A DNA stretch of 64,000 nt from Urechis unicinctus (GCA_034190875.2 CM067345.1:29054962-29118961), one strand, 5' to 3'. Counted from the stretch's first letter, positions 11,130-25,309 are shown. Program-made: numbers and translations. The notes: a model not told the origin generated them from the letters alone.

Positions 11130-13740
11130 GGTGAAATATGAAGTAACTTGTTGCAGGCAACTTGATAGCTTATTCTTAGCCTTCTCATGTCCGAATCGCT
11201 CTATTCATATGCCCAGTGTGGGTGCTGATGCCTTGATAACCATTGCGTTTACAGTCGCAGCGACAACCTGCAAAAAACATGCGTATAGTTTATCTATTGT
11301 TATTCATGGAAAGTACATCCGATACTGATAGCGGCTATCTATTTCTAAAATGCTCGTTGATGAATAACACTGACAGCGGATGACGCGTCCCAATGTGGCC
11401 CCCATTTCCCGCATTATCTCCTCCCTGCAGAGGCAGTCGAACGTGGTGAAGATGGCTTTCGGCGACATGGAGTAATTAGGAACCATTATATATTACGAAT
11501 TATATTTCCATTTGATAATATATAAATATGTGTGTGCATAATACTTTGTTTTGAAAACAATAGCTATTCAATGTTAAATGATAGTGCGTTTGCACTGTAA
11601 TGGGCAATGCTTCGACCTGCCACATCACTCGTGGTATGAACCTAAAATATATAAAAATATCTTTTCAGGAATTCTATAGATATATCGCTTTTCATCGTGT
11701 TCCTCTTTGTCTTTTGTGTTTTATTGCACTCTTTTGTCCGTCTAGGTAAAAGATAAAAACGTGTAGCTGACTCCCGTCGAAATGCTGGTTTCTGTGCCAT
11801 ATAGGCATACTCTATTGCATTTGTGCCCGGCAATTTAATTGTATTCAATTCATCAATCAAGCAAATCACCATCTCACCAATCGCCATTTCTACTAGCGCT
11901 TGTTTCATCCATTCACAGTGAAGATAATGTATGGGAAGGAAATTATGTACATGCTTACATTGATAAACCAAGTTGTATGATTTAGTTCACGTGTGCAATA
12001 AACCTCATCAGTCGGTCATTACAAATAAATATTGAGGATACTGTAAATCAATAATGTGGTTCGCAAACTATATCGCAATAAAATTAAGAACTATATGCTA
12101 GTTGGTGATATGGCGTAGTAGTTACGTGCAAACAGAGTAATTTAGACATAATAACTGCATAGAGTTAGTTGCATAAACATCTACAGTCAATGTTTGGCTA
12201 AATCACAAAGTGATCAAACCTGCTGCCACCTGCAGGGCAAAGACAACAATAAGATAGCTCCAACAGCTATGGAATGAGGGAGTCGGAATACTGCAGCCCA
12301 GGTGATTCTGCACCCAACAACATAATTCCTCGAGTGCTATCATGTGAAGACAGATTATGTGTCTGCTAATATAAATTTTGGTATTTATCTTTTATTTACT
12401 TGCATTTGAAAAATTTGTGAGTCACATTATATGTATTGAGTTCGACATAGGGATATCTGGCATGTTGAGTATGAATACGTCAAGCCCTATAAGCGTACAA
12501 ACAGGTTTTGGAGGCAAAATCTTTTCTGGGAAGTTTGGCAAGAAAAGTAAGAAATATGATCATCCAGACCTGTGTATGGCGCAATAAGGTATGTCTAATG
12601 AAAATGAAGTATGTCCAGGATTGTGTTGACCCCTCATTTATGATTAGATGTGTGGTATATCACATGTAAGGCCCAACGTTTGTCTGAGATATGTGATCCC
12701 TCGTGGTGTTCATTTATCTATCCTACTGCTTGTGCTAGTACAGGCCTGATATTATGTATGTTAATGTTAATACTGACAAATGAGTAGTATTTATATGTAC
12801 CATTCACATAATGTGTATGTTCTGTGTATTCCTGACTGTATGTACTACATATGAGTGCTAATTATAAAGCATATATCTGTGTAAAATCCATGTCAGTAAG
12901 TCTAGCAATGAGAGTAAATAGTATGGGTAGCATAATAAAGCCTGAATCTACCCAAGAGAATGAATAGTAAGGATACTATGCTTGATGCTTAAATGTCAAG
13001 GACATAATAATACAGTTCAAACTTCATAATGATTACTAAGAGTATGTGTTTCTCTAATATTTTCTATCATTTAAGTGCATACAGCTATGATATTAACTCA
13101 GCTGTTAAATAGTGTATACTCTAAACTTAAACGTTCTGGTTTTTCCTATTACAGTTTTCACGTTGTTTGTATACGATTTATCCACTACGCTACCTGTAGT
13201 GTTGGGGAAGCACATGTGCAAAACAAAACGAGATTCGTCGGTAGACAATTTGGAAAGTTGTGGTAGGATAAAACATTCATCACCACACTTCACAACTATG
13301 GATACGTTATATTCAGCATTCCACTATGGAAGGATATGATTAATTCGAAAAATGCATTGCTGTAGCCATAACAGCAAACAAGATTTGGTGAAAGCTCTTG
13401 AAGTGATGCATTCTCGGTAATTATTTCCATGCGTAGAATAATGTCACTGGTGTTACAGTACTTACAACATGCCTCTGATTGCCTTATACCATGGAGACTA
13501 GATTTTGCATCGAATGGAAAAGAAAAAATAACGGATTTAACGGAAACACAATACATGATATAATGAAAGCCTAAAATGGAATTACATTTGTCTCCTCGAA
13601 TAACACCAGGCCCTCTATATATATAGCTCCCAAAGGCATGATGCAGACACATAATCAATTTATCTAGATGACCGTGTGTAGGTTATAGGAATGATGCCGA
13701 TTCATTATTTATGCTGCATTCATATACACTTGATATGGGC
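11130..13740. other. Intergenic, no gene seen
   Basis: Short open frames only. I found nothing recognisable on either strand. Confidence 0.5.
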
Positions 13741-13754
13741 ATTTATATAGATGA

Positions 13755-14420
<666 letters not shown>

Positions 14421-15530
14421 CCAAGGGGCATGCGCATACTTGGATACATGTACATGTGGTGTACACACATATTACCGCAACGTTTTCTCCCACAAACAGC
14501 TGTCATCACTTATTAGTCACACCTGCTTTAGACAGTTACCCCTTGTGTTTGCCTTTATTAAGTTCCTCAAAGATGGTGTTCTACAATTATGCAACAAGTA
14601 ACGTGAGAAAGAGGCTAGTGTTTGGCAACAAGATGCAAATGATTTCCATATTTACAATTCTTATATGCTGGTTTTAACAACACTTAACACTAATGGATTG
14701 CATCATATTATGTGTCTCAAAACTCGCCTCATTCAGTATCGCTATATTTATTGATCAAAGGCGACTGCCGTGATTCCATCGCCAATATTACCAGCGATCT
14801 TATTGCCGCAGCAATCTTTCCTATAATACGGTGTACCTCGATTCATACGTTTTGGAGGAGCGTTTGATGACCTATATGCTGCTGCTGCTAACTACCCGGT
14901 AGATTTGTGATAATCGAATTGGTAACTGGAATTGGTGATGACACAACCTAGGGGATCCGATGCGCGTGGCTTCGTGATGCGTAAACAAACGGGAAAGTAA
15001 GTATACTTGGCACACCGTTTGGCATAGTATGCTTACTAAAGGTGCACGTAATGAAAAAGTAACATTGAAACGTTAATTAGATCCTGTATTGTTTTAATTA
15101 GTTTAATTAAGTTAAGAGACATTTCTTATGTAAGACAATCTGTTATATTATCCGATTGTTCTAATGAAAGCAAGAAATATTTAGGATCAATATGTTTTCT
15201 GAGAGTCTTTGGACACGAAAATAGCGATGGTGAACCAGGCGATGTCAATACCAGGCACTCAGGTTAATCATGCGATCATATTTCACACGCATTTGCCATG
15301 TGGTTCTCTGCTCTCTGTTGAAGGGCGTTCGAAAGACGAGAACCATACCAACATTTCGATTGCAGTGAATAGAAATGGCGCCATCGATTCTGTTCGCTGC
15401 CCTTTCATAAATCTGTGCAGCAATGTTTCTTGATGGAGAGAAGCAGTGAACCATTCAGTAAACAACGAAAGGCAAGTAACAATAGTAATAAATATGTCCA
15501 AAACTATAGTATAGCCTTATCACTTGGATT
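14421..15530. other. Intergenic, no gene seen
   Basis: No recognisable gene. Minus-strand frames at 15,245-15,500 contain hydrophobic runs that may be receptor debris, but no motif supports a call. Confidence 0.4.
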
Positions 15531-15534
15531 TACC

Positions 15535-15790
15535 CATCCCTAAAATGTGTTTTAATCAACTTCGTTTCGACAACGAGTGTAACTGATTGAGTAATAAAGC
15601 AGATAATACATTCCTTGGGTTGCTTCTTAACAGAGCAATAATTTTTAGCCTCGAACGCAGGAACCACATTACAATTAAAGCCTTAGCACACCAAGTCTGC
15701 ATAGCATATTGAGCACTGCTTTTGCAGCATACATAAATGCGACTGATCCACACAGCATGGTCATGATCATAATCATCATTACGTAAAACA
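15535..15790 (-). pseudogene. Possible GPCR relic (TM6-TM7)
   Basis: Minus-strand frames read MMIMIMTMLCGSVA, similar to the intact receptor's TM6 VLIIIIMVVCHLPDR. About 170 bp on, in another frame, they read TQSVTLVVETKLIKTHFRDG, similar to TM7/helix 8 NSSVNFVLYYVLRKRFRDIL. Spacing and order fit, but identity is low and stops interrupt. Tentative. Confidence 0.25.
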
Positions 15791-16369
15791 TATCATATTC
15801 AATCTTGTAGCATAAAGTGTTCTTTCCGCCCAGAGATCAATAGGCTAAAATCCTAACACATTCGCAAATGCAATTGTCCATGGCCTAAAATTGCGTTTTG
15901 CGCACCAAATCAACGTAGAGAAACATTATAGCTACCTGCGCAAAATCAAGGCTCCACGTACCGGTACAACAACTGGGGTCGATGTACCCACACAAGCGCT
16001 GTGCTCAATGAACCTGTAGATAAACAGCAGTGAACAAAAGCAGTGCTCAAATGCACAAGCAGTGCTCCGTGAACCTGTCCAAATACGGGGCTCCAGGTAC
16101 CTTTGCTAAAGCAGAGCACTGTGCTCACGCACACATAAATGACGCTGAGGTGATTAATAAGATGATTCAAGTTGCATTGTACAAGTCTGAACCTGTACTC
16201 TGAAATGGCAATTTAACAGTTTCTTGAAATCCCAATAATTCTTCGGTAGCTTTAAGGCACTGCTGCTTTGCACTTCCATGTTACTACGGTTGATAATTGT
16301 TCAAAAACACCCAATATGAATGCTGATATGCAAGGAGACTGAACCTATTCGCTGCACTCTGTATATGTT

Positions 16370-17700
16370 GATCGATTTGGGTGCAGCAAGCCATGTGAGC
16401 TCAAGCGGCACGTGTCGCTGTCAATGTTTCCTCTAGTGATTCAAACTCGGCCCAATGAAGTTATACTGACTGAATATTGCCAATACAACGGCATATCATT
16501 GGATGAATCACAAAATCTACTCTCTTATTCCAACGACGTAGGATAGGATTATATGATTAGCCAGGATGGTAATGAATTGATAACAGATTTTTTGCAGAGT
16601 AGTTGTACGAAGCACAGTGAGCGCGAAGTTAGATGCGCAACATGTTTAGCGGACAGTCATAGAGCAGGGTCCATGCAAATCTGCATAAATACATGATAAG
16701 ATAATGTAGTGAAAAGCAATGTTCTTGTGTGTAGTGATTGTTGAAGAATTAAACATTCCAACAGGTAGACTTGTTATGACCTATTTTCTGTTTTTTTTAT
16801 GTTATTAGGTCAGGCGCAAATGATAATATTTCCGATTGCAGGTGCTCTAGATTCTCGTAATACGCACATAATCAACCACATATTTAGTTTTCACTTGAAG
16901 CCAAAGTACATCCGCACTTATCCAAAATCCACTTGAATCAAATTTCGTTCCAGATTCTTTGTACTTGATGTGTTTTCAAATATACACGACAATTGAAAAC
17001 ATGACATGGTGTATTTGGTTTTGGCATGAACAAATGCTGTATCACACACTGGCGGCTAAGAATATGGATTGACTTTGCTCCATACATCTGCTATGAACCT
17101 ACCTGAAAATAATGGAGATGGTATTTATATAAGAGAATTAGTGTTAAGTGCATTGCATATGAATATGAAGGCACGGATGAATAGTGTCGTGTTAAGTAAT
17201 AGACGGCCTAAGTTAGATGCATGGTGAATGCTGCAGAGACGTGTACTCACACTGATGCTGTATCACTCACTGGCGGAGGAAGATACGAGTTGAATGGTAC
17301 ATTTGCCGATATAAATTGTATAGATTTAAGAGAAATCTTTTGAATAAGTGCTGTGTACCGGCTTTATGTATATTCGCTCGAAGACACATAGCTGCAGGAT
17401 GAGTGATAAAGCGCCATGCAATGTTAACGTGCTTATGCTGATGAAGACATTATGGTGTTGGTGCTAAACTTGGGCCATGCAATGTTAATAGCTGCTGTTT
17501 ATATGCGTGGACGGCAGGCATTGGTGGTTATATTAACTCTAAACAGGGTCATTTCTGCGTCCCGAACGTGCTATCTAGTCGTTACGATGCCCACTGTTAA
17601 TAAGGCATTGCAGTACATTACTGTACTTTTACACCATCGAATGCCGAGTTAAGTTATATAAAGTGGGAAGCTGTCGATGCTTGGAAAGTATAGAATCTGA
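16370..17700. repeat. Segmental duplicate A (partner 20,630-22,015)
   Basis: Diverged same-orientation copies over about 1.3 kb. Anchors are gcacgtgtcgctgtcaatgt (16,408 / 20,658), tcaggcgcaaatga.aatatt (16,810 / 21,268), gcacggatgaatagtgt (17,172 / 21,676), cgtcccgaacgtg (17,558 / 21,890) and gctgtcgatgct.ggaaaagta (near 17,672 / 21,986). Both copies have diverged with many indels. The minus strand of the partner copy holds a GPCR-like TM6-TM7 frame; this copy has stops in the same place. Confidence 0.75.
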
Positions 17701-18850
17701 AACTATGAATGTAATGTTACGGATGCTATAAAAATGTCCGGCGCTTATCTTGATATACAGCAACAATACTGGACGAAGGAGATAAAAATCATAACGTTAT
17801 TTTATCCAGCCAGACATTGGATATGAGCTCCTGTTTGCGGTTGTCAAACTTAGGCGTCACTTTATATTGAAGAATTCATTCATTATACCGACACTGATCC
17901 CAACAGCGACTGACTGTCAATTTGTTGAATAATGCAGCAGCTGCAGATAGGCTACAACAAAACTGTTAACATTGACGAATGAAGTTATCAGTTATTCAAC
18001 ATTTTGCCATTTTGGCTCCTAGAGCTTTTGAGTGCTTAAAAGCTTCTCCATTTGTAATGGGTCATGGATTCGTTTAAAGTGCTATACCCAATAAAGGATA
18101 ATCAGATGGTGCTCCCTGTTTGGGGGAATGTGCGTCTTGTGAGCTTCTTCGTTATCACCAATTGCCTAATATAGGCACCAGCATAACGTTCAATGGAAGG
18201 ACATAAACTGCGCTACTGTGAGCGAGAGAGGTTTTTATTTTAATGAGATGTTTTTTCCGATATAATGAAAAGGCCAATAAGGCATTGTTGCGTAACTTAT
18301 TCAGTATATCAAAATAATCACGGCATAGACATTCATCAATGCAAATAATGTCAGCTATTTCCCTGCAGACATTGAGGTCACCCTGTTTCTCAGCTTCAAT
18401 CTGAACGACGGGGTATTTTTGGTACATAACGTTTGTGAGATAAGCATGAATGGTTGTGAACATACAACCCAACGACTCGACGGATCTGTCGCATCATTTG
18501 GACATTGTCTGATCGTACTGGTAAAGGCGAAATATCAACGGTCACTGATATGTTTGTGAAGATGAAATATTCTCATTTTAACCGAAAGTCCACATCAATA
18601 TCACACTGCCTTACATGCGTGGCTGGGTAAATAACGAATTGATACGCATGACGTCATTGATAGTTTGTTACTTGGCTTTATTTGAATGTGCATCAACCAG
18701 TTGAATATCTGGTAAGGAAGTTCCGATGCTGGATGTATGACCGAAAGAGAATGACCAAAGACTCCATGGTTATTCGGTAAGGCAGTACAATCAAGACATG
18801 AGAAAAGTCACTCAGTGTAAATGGAGGAATGGGGCCACGCTTAACACCCC
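17701..18850. other. Intergenic, no gene seen
   Basis: No gene recognised. A stretch at about 17,815-18,000 weakly resembles 19,885-20,060 (ggatatgag.t.ctgtt...aggcgtcact and gggctacaacaaaa), probably another old repeat pair. Confidence 0.4.
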
Positions 18851-18854
18851 TCCT

Positions 18855-18995
18855 TTGTTTACGACCTATGGTCTTTGTAAGATATTTGCAACCTGTGCCC
18901 AGTTTACGACCTGTGCTCTGTTTAAGACCTGTGCTCAGTTTACGACCTGAGCTCTGCTTAAGACCTGTGCTCTGTTAACGACCTGTGCTATCCAA
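18855..18995. repeat. Short tandem repeat, about 18 bp
   Basis: Repeated variants of 'tttacgacctgtgctctg' occur about 6 to 7 times (gacctgtgctcagtttac, gacctgagctctgcttaa, gacctgtgctatcc). Confidence 0.8.
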
Positions 18996-19429
18996 GGATA
19001 TATAGTTTAAAACCCTGCCCTACTAGTTCAACCATCCAAGTGACGTTGCTGTTCTACTCAAGCCGTCGGATACAATCTCACCTTTATAGTGATAAAGTTT
19101 ATAATGCTGCTCCAATGAGGCAATGCCAATATGCATAGAACATCATGCCACGTCAATCGGCATGTAACATCGGAGACGCGCCAGGTTGATTGGTTGGTTG
19201 AAGTCTTTATTAGTGAGTATTTCCTCGCCGTTTGTTAGCGTACATACAGGAATTGAGCGCACCTAACCGTGTATCACACGTCTGTCGGCGTCATAATAAG
19301 CTGACGAACATGGCTACATTCTATTTGTGGTCGACTTTGTGGTCCACTTAGTGATCGACCGGATGTTATTACAATATGTCTTGCGGATTGTAAGTACACG
19401 GAAATGAAGTATGTTTAAATATGAAATGC

Positions 19430-19800
19430 GCATACGTTATCTTAATAGTCAACAAACAACATACGTTATCTTAATAGTCGACAACATCATCCGTTATCTA
19501 AATAAACAACAATAATATACGTTATATTTATCGACGACAAAATCATACGTTATCTTCATAGACGAAAACATCATACGTTATCTTAATAGACAACAAACAA
19601 CATACGTTATCTTTATAGACGACAACATCATACGTTATCTTAATAGACGACGACATATGTTATCTTGACATACGTTATATCAATAGACAGCAACAATATA
19701 CATTATGTTAATAGACAACAATATACGTTATCGTGTTAGACTGCAACATACTATATACTATATCAACAGAAAGTAACAACAACATACGTTATCGTAATAT
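19430..19800. repeat. Minisatellite 'catacgttatcttaatagac'
   Basis: Around 12 imperfect copies of 'catacgttatcttaatagac' joined by variable 'gacaacaa' linkers give unit lengths of roughly 25-33 bp. No coding potential. Confidence 0.9.
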
Positions 19801-20629
19801 ACACGAACAACACCAGATGAATGAGGTTCAAAACCTGGTGCCATGCAAGGCGCAAAATTATATTACGAACCTATGCACTCATTTTATCAAGTCAAGATTG
19901 GATATGAGTTACTGTTAAGGGCCGTCTGTATAAGCGTCATTGAATAGTGATAAGATCATACACAATTCTGCTTCTGATCTAGCTGTCAATCACGTAGACT
20001 TTTACTGTTGCAACATATGGGCTACAACATAATGGTTCATATTGTCAAAAGAAGTTTATTGTTTGGTGTTAAACATAACTTCATAATGTGGTCTTTTGTG
20101 ATAGGTTTACGCGCCTTGCCCCAAGGGAGCTTTCCCATTCATCTGCACGGCCGAGTCTACATTACATATGTCCACTACATAACCATATTAACTTCTCTTA
20201 ATATTATGCAAACAGTTAGGGCTATCACTGATCGAGAAAAAGGCTGCGTAATGGCGTCCAAGCAGCTATATCGCTGTCGCTTGTGCCTTACCAACTGGGA
20301 CGGTATCGTATGCGCCCGTTTCGACAGATTTAGCACATTTGTCAAAACATCGATTGTTTCAAAATACACTGTATGCGGATCTATGTTTCCCGTTTCAAAT
20401 ACCTCTACCGAACAGCTCAAAATGTATGATATTCCCCCTAACTATACATTTCACGACACCTGACAACTACAGGCTTCGCTTATTATGAAAGTAAACAATT
20501 CGAAATTATATGTTTTGAAAGCACCATTCTTTGTGACATCTTATCGCAACAATATCTGTTATATGCCATCGAGGCACCAAGACCCGGAGATAGTGTGACT
20601 GTAACAAAACATCTTATCGTGACATGCGT

Positions 20630-22015
20630 CTTGGATTAAACGAGAAGCCCACGTAACGGCACGTGTCGCTGTCAATGTTTCCTCTAAAGATTCAAACTCA
20701 GCTTAATGAAGTTATGCTGACTGCGTATTGTTAAGATAACGGTGAGAACAACCATATCCTAAAATGGAAACACAAAATCTATTCTCTAATTGCAAACCGT
20801 AGCGTAGGATTTCATGAATGGCCAGGATAGTTATGAATTGATAATCGATAAATTGTCGGAGTATGAAGTAGTTATCTTGAAGCACAATGAGAACGAGGTT
20901 GAATACACAACTTGGTAATCGGATAATCGTAGAAATGATCGTGGCAAGGTCATCACGCATTATCCAATTAACCCTACATTTACCTTCAAATACCAAAGAA
21001 AATGTTAATATAATCCACATAGACCGCTATGACGATAACAGAAATGATATGAAAATTCTGAATTAGTCTTGATTTCAGAGTTACAAGATGTATGCAGGTT
21101 CAATAATGTTATGAAAAACAATGAATTGACTTACAAATAATTGACCTTGAAATACATATCAGGTGATTGCTGCAGAGGCTAAGCAACCCAAATGATTTGC
21201 CATTTGCATGAGAATTAGAGAGATAGGCGTGTCTGGCATGAATTATGTTTTCATTTATGTAATTCGGTCAGGCGCAAATGAGAATATTCCCGATGGCAAC
21301 CTCTCCATATTCTTGTAATCCGCCGTGATCTTCTGTGGTTTATGGCAACATCTGTCTCTGTCTTAATCCACAATATATCTAGTTTCCACTTACAGCCAAA
21401 GTGCATAGGCAGTAATCCGATATCTATTTTACGCTAATATCCCCAAGATTCTTTGTTCTTGAAGCACTTTCAAATGTTCAAGCCAAATCAAAGCATACCA
21501 TACTATATTGGTTTTGACAGACGCTGTATCTCCCTCTGTCGGCTGATGATACGGATTGATTTTACTTCATATATCCCATACAAACCTCACCGAAAATAAA
21601 TGAGATGGCATTTATATAAGAGAAAACTTTCACCATTTGTGTTAAGTGCAAGGCATGTGAAGATTTGCATGAAGGCACGGATGAATAGTGTTGTGGTATG
21701 TAATGCGATGGCCCAGTAAGATGCATGGTAATTGCTGCAGAGGCGTGTGCTTGCACTGATACAGATAATAATGACTAATTTTTATGCTTAAGTTAGGCCA
21801 TGCACAGTGATTCACGGGTCCACACCTGTTGTTGGTATATTTGGACGGCACGGATTGGTCATTAAAGTAATTCGAAAAGGGTTCATTTCTTCGTCCCGAA
21901 CGTGTTGTGAGTTGCTAAGATGATAAAGCATCACAGTATACCATAAAACGGTCGAAGCCGAGTGAACCTCAGGTGGAATGTTGAGCTGTCAATGCTAGAA
22001 AAGTAAAGAATTTTG
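20630..22015. repeat. Segmental duplicate B (partner 16,370-17,700)
   Basis: See the partner copy for the shared anchors. This copy retains a longer open minus-strand frame (20,712-21,020) than the other. Confidence 0.75.
20712..21020 (-). pseudogene. GPCR-like relic (TM6-TM7), 102-aa open frame
   Basis: The frame contains IISTIIRLPSCVFNLVLIVL, which lines up with the intact receptor's IIMVVCHLPDRVHALFAIY (TM6, LP..V..L). It continues FIDYQFITILAIHEILRYG and NRFCVSIL, matching the order of TM7 and helix 8 (NLLVTL..NFVLYY..KRFRDIL). The NFxxY-type motif is lost and there is no upstream TM1-TM5. It is probably a decayed receptor copy, duplicated again as segment A at 16.4 kb where it is more broken. 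Confidence 0.4.
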
Positions 22016-22019
22016 AAGA

Positions 22020-22940
22020 GTTAATTAAAAATACAAAATTTAATGTCACCTGTGTCTTTCATTTCTCAAATGTATCTACAGCAGACACACAAATAAGACG
22101 CTTCAATGAAGTAAATACCAAGCAAAAACCTGCGATGTACGTTCTCATGTGTTGTGGTACTGGTGCCTCCTGAAATTATCTCTTTTGTGCAGTGAAGAAT
22201 GTCGCTTCATATCATTATATTTAGTCGCTATGTAAATGACTCAAATAAATAGTAAACGCAGAAGTAAACACATATGCCACATAACGATTGCGTAGGATAA
22301 TTGGAGAACGAGATGACATGGCTGGTCAAAGTGCCAACTGTGTTCCAAACATGCAGACGGGTATAGGCAGCAGCACGACAATGTACACACTATGCATTTT
22401 GGAGTAAATGAGCTCCCATGCAATGCTGAATTGGTTGTATATTTGCTTTATATCTTAAGTGCTATTTCCTCAATTATTCACAACACAGTTGACAGTGGAA
22501 GCATCTTATTGCTAGCACGTTTACACGCATAATTGATGACTAAGAGTAGGTCTTACGGGTGGCAATCCAAGGAAATCTCATAAAGGATTTTAGTTGGGTC
22601 GAATAAATAGCACAGATAGAATTTGTTGGAACATGACTTGGTTCTAAATGCTCACTTCACCTGAACAGAGTCTCGGTGTGAAACCCGCTAGGATCATCTT
22701 CAGGGGAATAGTCAGTTACAAGTGATTATACCATAATTACCATGATAGATAATATATCAATTGTAGGATTGATGATCTATTCATCAATCCCCCTTTATCA
22801 TAGTGCTTAACTTTACTCAGCAATACTGAAAGGCCCGAGTAATGTCGTTTGTAAATTGTTTTATATTGCGCTGCGAGTGTGTAACGGATTCATGTATATC
22901 GATTTATTCGTGATGATCCGCCAGTTGTGATTGCATTGAT
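22020..22940. other. Intergenic; one 10-bp hairpin at 22,766-22,790
   Basis: No gene seen. GGATTGATGA / TCATCAATCC around the loop TCTAT is a perfect 10-bp inverted repeat. Confidence 0.5.
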
Positions 22941-22945
22941 TAAAT

Positions 22946-23200
22946 TACCCTCGCCAGATCTTGCCGGCCGCAGAAGGGAGATACTTTTAAGTGGAGTTAG
23001 TCTCGTTCAATTTTCCATCTTTGAGATCATGCCCTGTGCACGGTGTGTACCGCCATATGAAGACATTACACATTCGTATATTACTTGTATGTGAAGGCAC
23101 TGTGGATGCGATAGACTATAATGCTACTCGTATGTCTAAGAATATCTTATAAAATATTGTTTATTCACCATATGCACCATTTTATGCGAGAAATCTGGGG
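22946..23200 (+). pseudogene. Broken copy of macroglobulin exon 31 and adjoining intron, inverted relative to the parent
   Basis: The plus strand reads PRQILPAAEGRYF, then a stop where the parent has Asp, then VELVSFNF, a 16-bp deletion, and finally DNA identical or nearly so to 'gagatcatgccctgtgcac|ggtgtgtaccgcc' across the exon-31 splice donor. The match continues into the parent's intron (aaaatattgtttattcacca). The parent lies at about 38,908-39,164 on the minus strand. Because intron sequence is included, this is a genomic (not retro-) duplication placed in opposite orientation, and it is non-functional. Confidence 0.85.
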
Positions 23201-23599
23201 AATAATGTAGCAGTCAATTTGAGAAACTGATTTATCGCTTCTTGCTTCTACGATATTGTTCTTCCTGTAGCAAAAACACCAGCTTTCAATATATATTGCA
23301 TCGGATAACCATATCGCCTCAACAGTACCCTCACACGCTCAAACTATATTTACATGGAGAATCCACATTGTTGTACAGCTAATAGTGAATGCTGATCAAC
23401 AAGGACACTATGATCATGGCGATGAGGACACTAAAGACCATGGTAATGAGGACACTAACACCATGGTTACAATGTTTCACATAGCTACATAGACAGACAG
23501 TCCATAGAACTGCCATTGACGCATCTTATATTAAGGGTAAGTGCTGAGCTCTTTGAGGGAGTTGAATGAATTTCCCATAGGCACAATCCCATCGCGAAA

Positions 23600-23745
23600 T
23601 TTCAACAGTTGATGTGGTATCTCGTAATGTGATATGGTGACTCCTAGAGTGATATGGTGTATCATGTGACGTCGTATAGTATCTCATGATTGCCAAGGAT
23701 AATTCGTGATGTCTCGTGATGTCTCGTGATATTTCGATTGAGATG
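23600..23745 (-). repeat. Inverted copy of the minisatellite in the 26-29 kb duplication
   Basis: 'gtggtatctcgtaatgtgat', 'tatggtg', 'agtatctcatgattgcc' and 'cgtgatgtctcgtgatatttcg' are the reverse complement of the 20-bp repeats and their left flank at 26,740-26,945. Confidence 0.7.
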
Positions 23746-23749
23746 GGTA

Positions 23750-24910
23750 AATGCTACCTCAAGACCTACTTAGTAGAGGCCAGGCGTTTAGGGGCCGACA
23801 ACATTCCTGCTCTCACATTCATTGTAGCCCCAAAGAGTGTATAGCTTTGCTCTTTGGTAGCACACCTTGTTTTCTTTGTGTATTTTAATCTGGCCCAGAA
23901 TCTGTTCTTGCTTCTTTCGTTGAGGTAGAGTCTGGTCTGAGGAACGTCACAATAGTGTGGCATGATAAATGTGAAATACACAGTGCGCTGCGTTGATTCT
24001 TTTCTGTAATGCAACATCGCTAAGGTACGAGCTGGTTTCTAGCTCCTCTTAATGTAATCATATGTAAATCATATTCTGCTAAAGTGTCCTTTGATATTGA
24101 TGCATACCATATTTTAATCGATGAAAGAAAACAACAATGCTTTTGTGATATAATTGAATTTAAACTTATTAAAAATGAGATGGCACACTAGTTCGTTCTT
24201 CAAATGCTTGAATATTTCCTGATGATGTTTTCAGGTGCATTAGACGACATAAGAGCCACAATTCAGCTCAGGTAGTTTTAAATAACAAATCATCGCACAT
24301 TGACTGTGTTCGTGGTTCTAATTCCTGCGTGGTCTACAACTCTAGACATGTCATGCTACATACGTGACACTTGGCCCTTTAACATGTCAGTTGTCATGTC
24401 AAAAGTAAACACATCGGAAGCACCCAAGCTACACGTCTTCTGATCGGCTAATATCGATGTCGATGACAAATGGTCCGAGTGACGTCACTCGGCTGGATGT
24501 ATCTTAGGAACATAGATAACGGATACATACAATTGGTTTAAAAGCAAGTCGGTTCCTAACGATAGTATATTCCGACTATTCAGGTGCAAATAATCGTGAA
24601 CATGATCAGGTCATCTCCCGCATCCAGAGAACTACTTAAGTCGTATCAAGCGATAAGGTGCAGTCATCGAAAACAGATTTTCATATCCACCTGTTTTGTG
24701 CATAGCATCATTTTCTGAGTGTGTTACCAGCTTTGGGTGTTTGAAATATGGGACATATTGTTATTCCATATTGAGGCTATGAATGTATCCGTTAAGGCCT
24801 ATAAACGGGATTCTCATCAAGTAAATGAATCAACTGAAGAATAGTATGACAGACTATAATACTCTTGTTGACCGGGTATGAAGTTATCTACTGTGAAGCT
24901 GATAATGCAG
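23750..24910. other. Intergenic, no gene seen
   Basis: An 83-aa minus-strand frame (23,766-24,017) is open but matches nothing I recognise. Otherwise featureless. Confidence 0.4.
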
Positions 24911-24913
24911 ATT

Positions 24914-24917
<4 letters not shown>

Positions 24918-24961
<44 letters not shown>

Positions 24962-25223
24962 AGAGAGAGAGCTCTCTCTCTCTCGAGAGAGAGCTCTCTC
25001 TCTCTCTCGCTCTCTCGAGAGCGCTCTCTCTCTCTCGAGAGAGCTCGCTCTCGCTCTCTCTCTCTCGCTCTCTCTCTCTCTCTGCTCTCTCTGCTCTCTC
25101 TCTGCTCTCTCTCGCTCTCTCTCGCTGTCGCTCTCTCTCGCTCTCGCTCTGGCTCTCTCGCTCTGCGCTCGAGAGCGCGCGATCTATATAGAGATATATA
25201 GATAGAGAGATAGAGTATATATA

Positions 25224-25308
<85 letters not shown>
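24918..25308. repeat. (TC)n with alternating GAGA/CTCT palindromes, then (AT)n
   Basis: 24,918-24,960 is pure (TC)n. 24,960-25,185 alternates short CTCT and GAGA blocks (ctctcgagagag, gagagctctctc), making repeated palindromes able to form hairpins. About 25,190-25,308 is (AT)n. The open frames are repeat artefacts. Confidence 0.95.

Positions 25309-25309
<1 letters not shown>

Noticed and set aside
20008-20463. 151-aa open plus frame starting MQHMGYNIMVHIVKRS
   Set aside because: Longest open frame in its area but no recognisable motif, and similar AT-rich DNA around it; best treated as chance.
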